Below, piece by piece: positions 4,879-6,385 of a DNA stretch of 6,385 nt; within the stretch, counting starts at the first letter, position 1; each line of letters starts with the position of its first letter. The stretch comes from Parcubacteria group bacterium RIFCSPHIGHO2_01_FULL_47_10b (GTDB lineage Bacteria > Patescibacteriota > Minisyncoccia > 2-01-FULL-47-10), in contig MHXC01000039.1 of the NCBI GenBank assembly GCA_001824325.1, positions 5,446 to 11,830 on the forward strand, in the 5' to 3' direction. The notes beneath the pieces were generated by a model that saw only the letters and a program-made list of their open reading frames with translations, had not been told where the DNA came from and made no database searches. A program made the position numbers and the translations under genes.

Positions 4879-6385
4879 TTACGTCACATTCGCACCAGTT
4901 CGGAAAGCATTAAATTCAACGCTATTGATAACAACTACATCATCCCAATTGAATCCGCGTCGATTAAATGCATCTGCGCTCACAATCCAACGCTTAGTAT
5001 CGCCTTCGAGTAAATAGATCCGAGTATCGCCAATTTTTCGAACAAGGTTGCTTGTTGGGTATCGATCGAGTTCGCTACGAGAAATCACACGAACGTTTTC
5101 CCAGCGATTACCGTATGACTCGAATACTGCCTCATTGATAATGTGGCGCTTTTGATTTTTGCTGTTGATATAATAGACCTTTGGATCACCGGCGACACGC
5201 ACCAGTTTACCGTTTGAAGTGCCGGTTGCTGATTCGCTTGACGAAGAGCTTGACGAACTTGAACTGCTGCTCGAAGATCCACCATCGTTCGCCAAAACAG
5301 CGACTGAGCCCTTTTTGCGAATATTAATTGTCTTGTTGACCGTGCTCTCAAGCCCTTTGCTGTCCTCGACATCCAGTGTCACCGTATAGGTGCCGGGTGT
5401 CGTAAACACGTGCGTCGGATTCGTAACTGTAGTAACGCGACTGCCGTCGCCAAATCGCCAGCGTCGGAACTCAATACCAGTCCGTCCATCTGGATCAGTT
5501 GATGTATCCGTAAACTGCACACGCTCATCCTCAATTGGATTCGAAGGGCTCCAGATAAAATCAGCGTTTGGCGCCAGGTTCTCAAAATCATCTTTGACCT
5601 GTACCTCCATCACGTCGTGTACTTCATGCCCACTGGTATCGCGAATACGCAGCGTCACATAGAACACGCCGCTGTCGAAGTAAAAATGTCGCTTGGTCAC
5701 TGTATTACAACTCATAATCCAGTCTGTGTTATTGCTATCACCATAATCAATCTTTGCGAATAGCTGATCCCGCTCGGGGTCACAGGCGCTGATACGGAAA
5801 TCAACTGCCTCACCAAGAAACGTCTCATTGAATTTATATTGTGTGTCAAATCGTTGAATTTCTGGCGGCTTATTCGTGTCAGTCGGCTTATCAACGACTG
5901 TAATACGCACAGTAGCGCTTGCTTCAAGCCTCTCGGAGTCAATAACAGTAACCTTTGGAGAATAGGTATTTGCAGTTGTATAGCTGTGGGTCACAATAGG
6001 AAAATCGCTATCGACAAATTGACCATCACCGAAATTAAAGCGATATTTTAATGGCAAGCGATCAGGGTCGCTCGATCCTGAAGCGTCGAATGAAACAACG
6101 TAGTCCTCTTCAACGCGGTCGGGTGATACGGTAAGCCGTGCAGTGGGTCCCGTGCTTTCAATATATACCGTGAGATTCACAACCTGTTCGTCGCCGCGGC
6201 TGTCGCGAACCGCAAAGGCGGCGGTATAGGTGCCTGGCTTTTGGTAGATATGTTCTCGGGTTTGTGGTTGCCCGCAGATTAAACTGATACTTTTCCCGTT
6301 GCCATCGCCAAATGCCATATAGCCAGAGATTGCATTCCCGTCAATTGGATCACACCCTTCGCCGATAAACTGAATTGATTGGTTT
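4879..6385 (-). CDS. Large extracellular PKD-repeat protein with C-terminal repeats (5' end outside window)
   Basis: 501 residues are visible; the frame is open to the right edge, so the Met at 6318 is internal (codon 23). Four PKD domains follow one another: residues 1-77 (partial), 78-166, 172-266 and 267-358. Three show the F-G-D-G turn and the third has Y-G-D-S; strands such as P-G-T-Y-T-V-T-L-D-V close the domains. Domains 1 and 3 each carry a Cys pair (11/37 and 201/226) in matching places, probably a disulfide. A linker with 14 serines (370-383) leads to two copies of a repeat of about 52 residues (394-446 and 447-496) with K-R-[HW]-I and G-x-x-W-[ED]-[ND]-V-x-V-I. Known: PKD domains are extracellular beta-sandwich spacers or adhesion modules. 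Inference: a surface protein, the repeats perhaps binding the envelope or a ligand. No C-terminal TM helix or sortase motif is visible, and the signal peptide would lie outside the window. Confidence 0.9.
   Translation of the reverse strand, partial: NQSIQFIGEGCDPIDGNAISGYMAFGDGNGKSISLICGQPQTREHIYQKPGTYTAAFAVRDSRGDEQVVNLTVYIESTGPTARLTVSPDRVEEDYVVSFDASGSSDPDRLPLKYRFNFGDGQFVDSDFPIVTHSYTTANTYSPKVTVIDSERLEASATVRITVVDKPTDTNKPPEIQRFDTQYKFNETFLGEAVDFRISACDPERDQLFAKIDYGDSNNTDWIMSCNTVTKRHFYFDSGVFYVTLRIRDTSGHEVHDVMEVQVKDDFENLAPNADFIWSPSNPIEDERVQFTDTSTDPDGRTGIEFRRWRFGDGSRVTTVTNPTHVFTTPGTYTVTLDVEDSKGLESTVNKTINIRKKGSVAVLANDGGSSSSSSSSSSSSSSESATGTSNGKLVRVAGDPKVYYINSKNQKRHIINEAVFESYGNRWENVRVISRSELDRYPTSNLVRKIGDTRIYLLEGDTKRWIVSADAFNRRGFNWDDVVVINSVEFNAFRTGANVT
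4897..5046 (-). repeat. C-terminal protein repeat, copy 2
   Basis: Encodes residues 447-496 of the PKD protein: L-V-R-K-I-G-D-T-R-I-Y, then K-R-W-I, G-F-N-W-D-D-V-V-V-I and V-E-F-N-A-F. It aligns with copy 1 at an offset of 52-53 residues. The DNA has diverged, so this is an old duplication, not a recent tandem repeat. Confidence 0.75.
5047..5205 (-). repeat. C-terminal protein repeat, copy 1
   Basis: Encodes residues 394-446 of the PKD protein: L-V-R-V-A-G-D-P-K-V-Y, then K-R-H-I, G-N-R-W-E-N-V-R-V-I and S-E-L-D-R-Y-P. In copy 1 the Trp of the K-R-W-I core is His. Confidence 0.75.
5236..5277 (-). repeat. Poly-serine linker (14 Ser) between PKD and C-terminal domains
   Basis: Fourteen consecutive serine codons that mix TCT, TCG, TCA, AGC and AGT, with no simple DNA repeat. 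The mixed codons suggest that the serine tract is kept at protein level, not produced by slippage. It probably forms a flexible, possibly glycosylated, extracellular linker. Confidence 0.8.

Noticed and set aside
5236..5277. Simple-sequence repeat that could vary by slippage (phase variation)
   Set aside because: The serine codons are mixed (five different codons), so there is no uniform DNA repeat unit to slip.

Overview
The window looks like a compact bacterial chromosome segment at moderate GC. It is probably from a Patescibacteria (CPR)-type organism, but that placement is inference. It rests on tightly packed small genes, no recognisable Shine-Dalgarno sequence before any start codon, a short two-TM membrane protein, and a large PKD-repeat surface protein ending in a tandem repeat with a K-R-W-I core, a style I associate with that group. 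All complete genes end in TAA or TAG, and no reading frame needs TGA as a sense codon, so the standard code fits.

Left part (1-2035, minus strand). SIMPL-domain membrane protein, xseB (exonuclease VII small subunit) and a TrpR-like YerC/YecD regulator lie head to tail with gaps of 32 and 42 nt, like an operon. A near-identical 14-16 bp element sits 16-18 nt before both the xseB and the regulator start codons; in front of the regulator it is a perfect inverted repeat. Downstream, with its own extended -10 promoter, is a secreted or membrane-anchored CARDB/Ig-like protein that runs off the left edge.

Middle (2143-4399, plus strand). metG (methionyl-tRNA synthetase, short form with one zinc knuckle) is followed 4 nt later by uppS (undecaprenyl diphosphate synthase). 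They form a housekeeping pair for translation and cell-wall lipid carrier synthesis, transcribed divergently from the SIMPL gene.

Right part (4415-6385, minus strand). A large extracellular protein enters from the right edge with at least four PKD domains, a poly-serine linker and two C-terminal repeats. A strong hairpin follows it. Then come a 77-aa two-TM protein and a 39-aa single-TM protein whose start overlaps the end of the 77-aa gene. This pair converges on uppS with 15 nt between stop codons.

No RNA gene, CRISPR array, insertion sequence or phage feature was seen. No stretch of more than 300 bases lacks a gene. Nothing here is a clear new defence or mobile system. The points most worth a second look are the duplicated palindromic element near the TrpR-like gene, the small overlapping membrane-protein pair, and the Cys-pair PKD domains.
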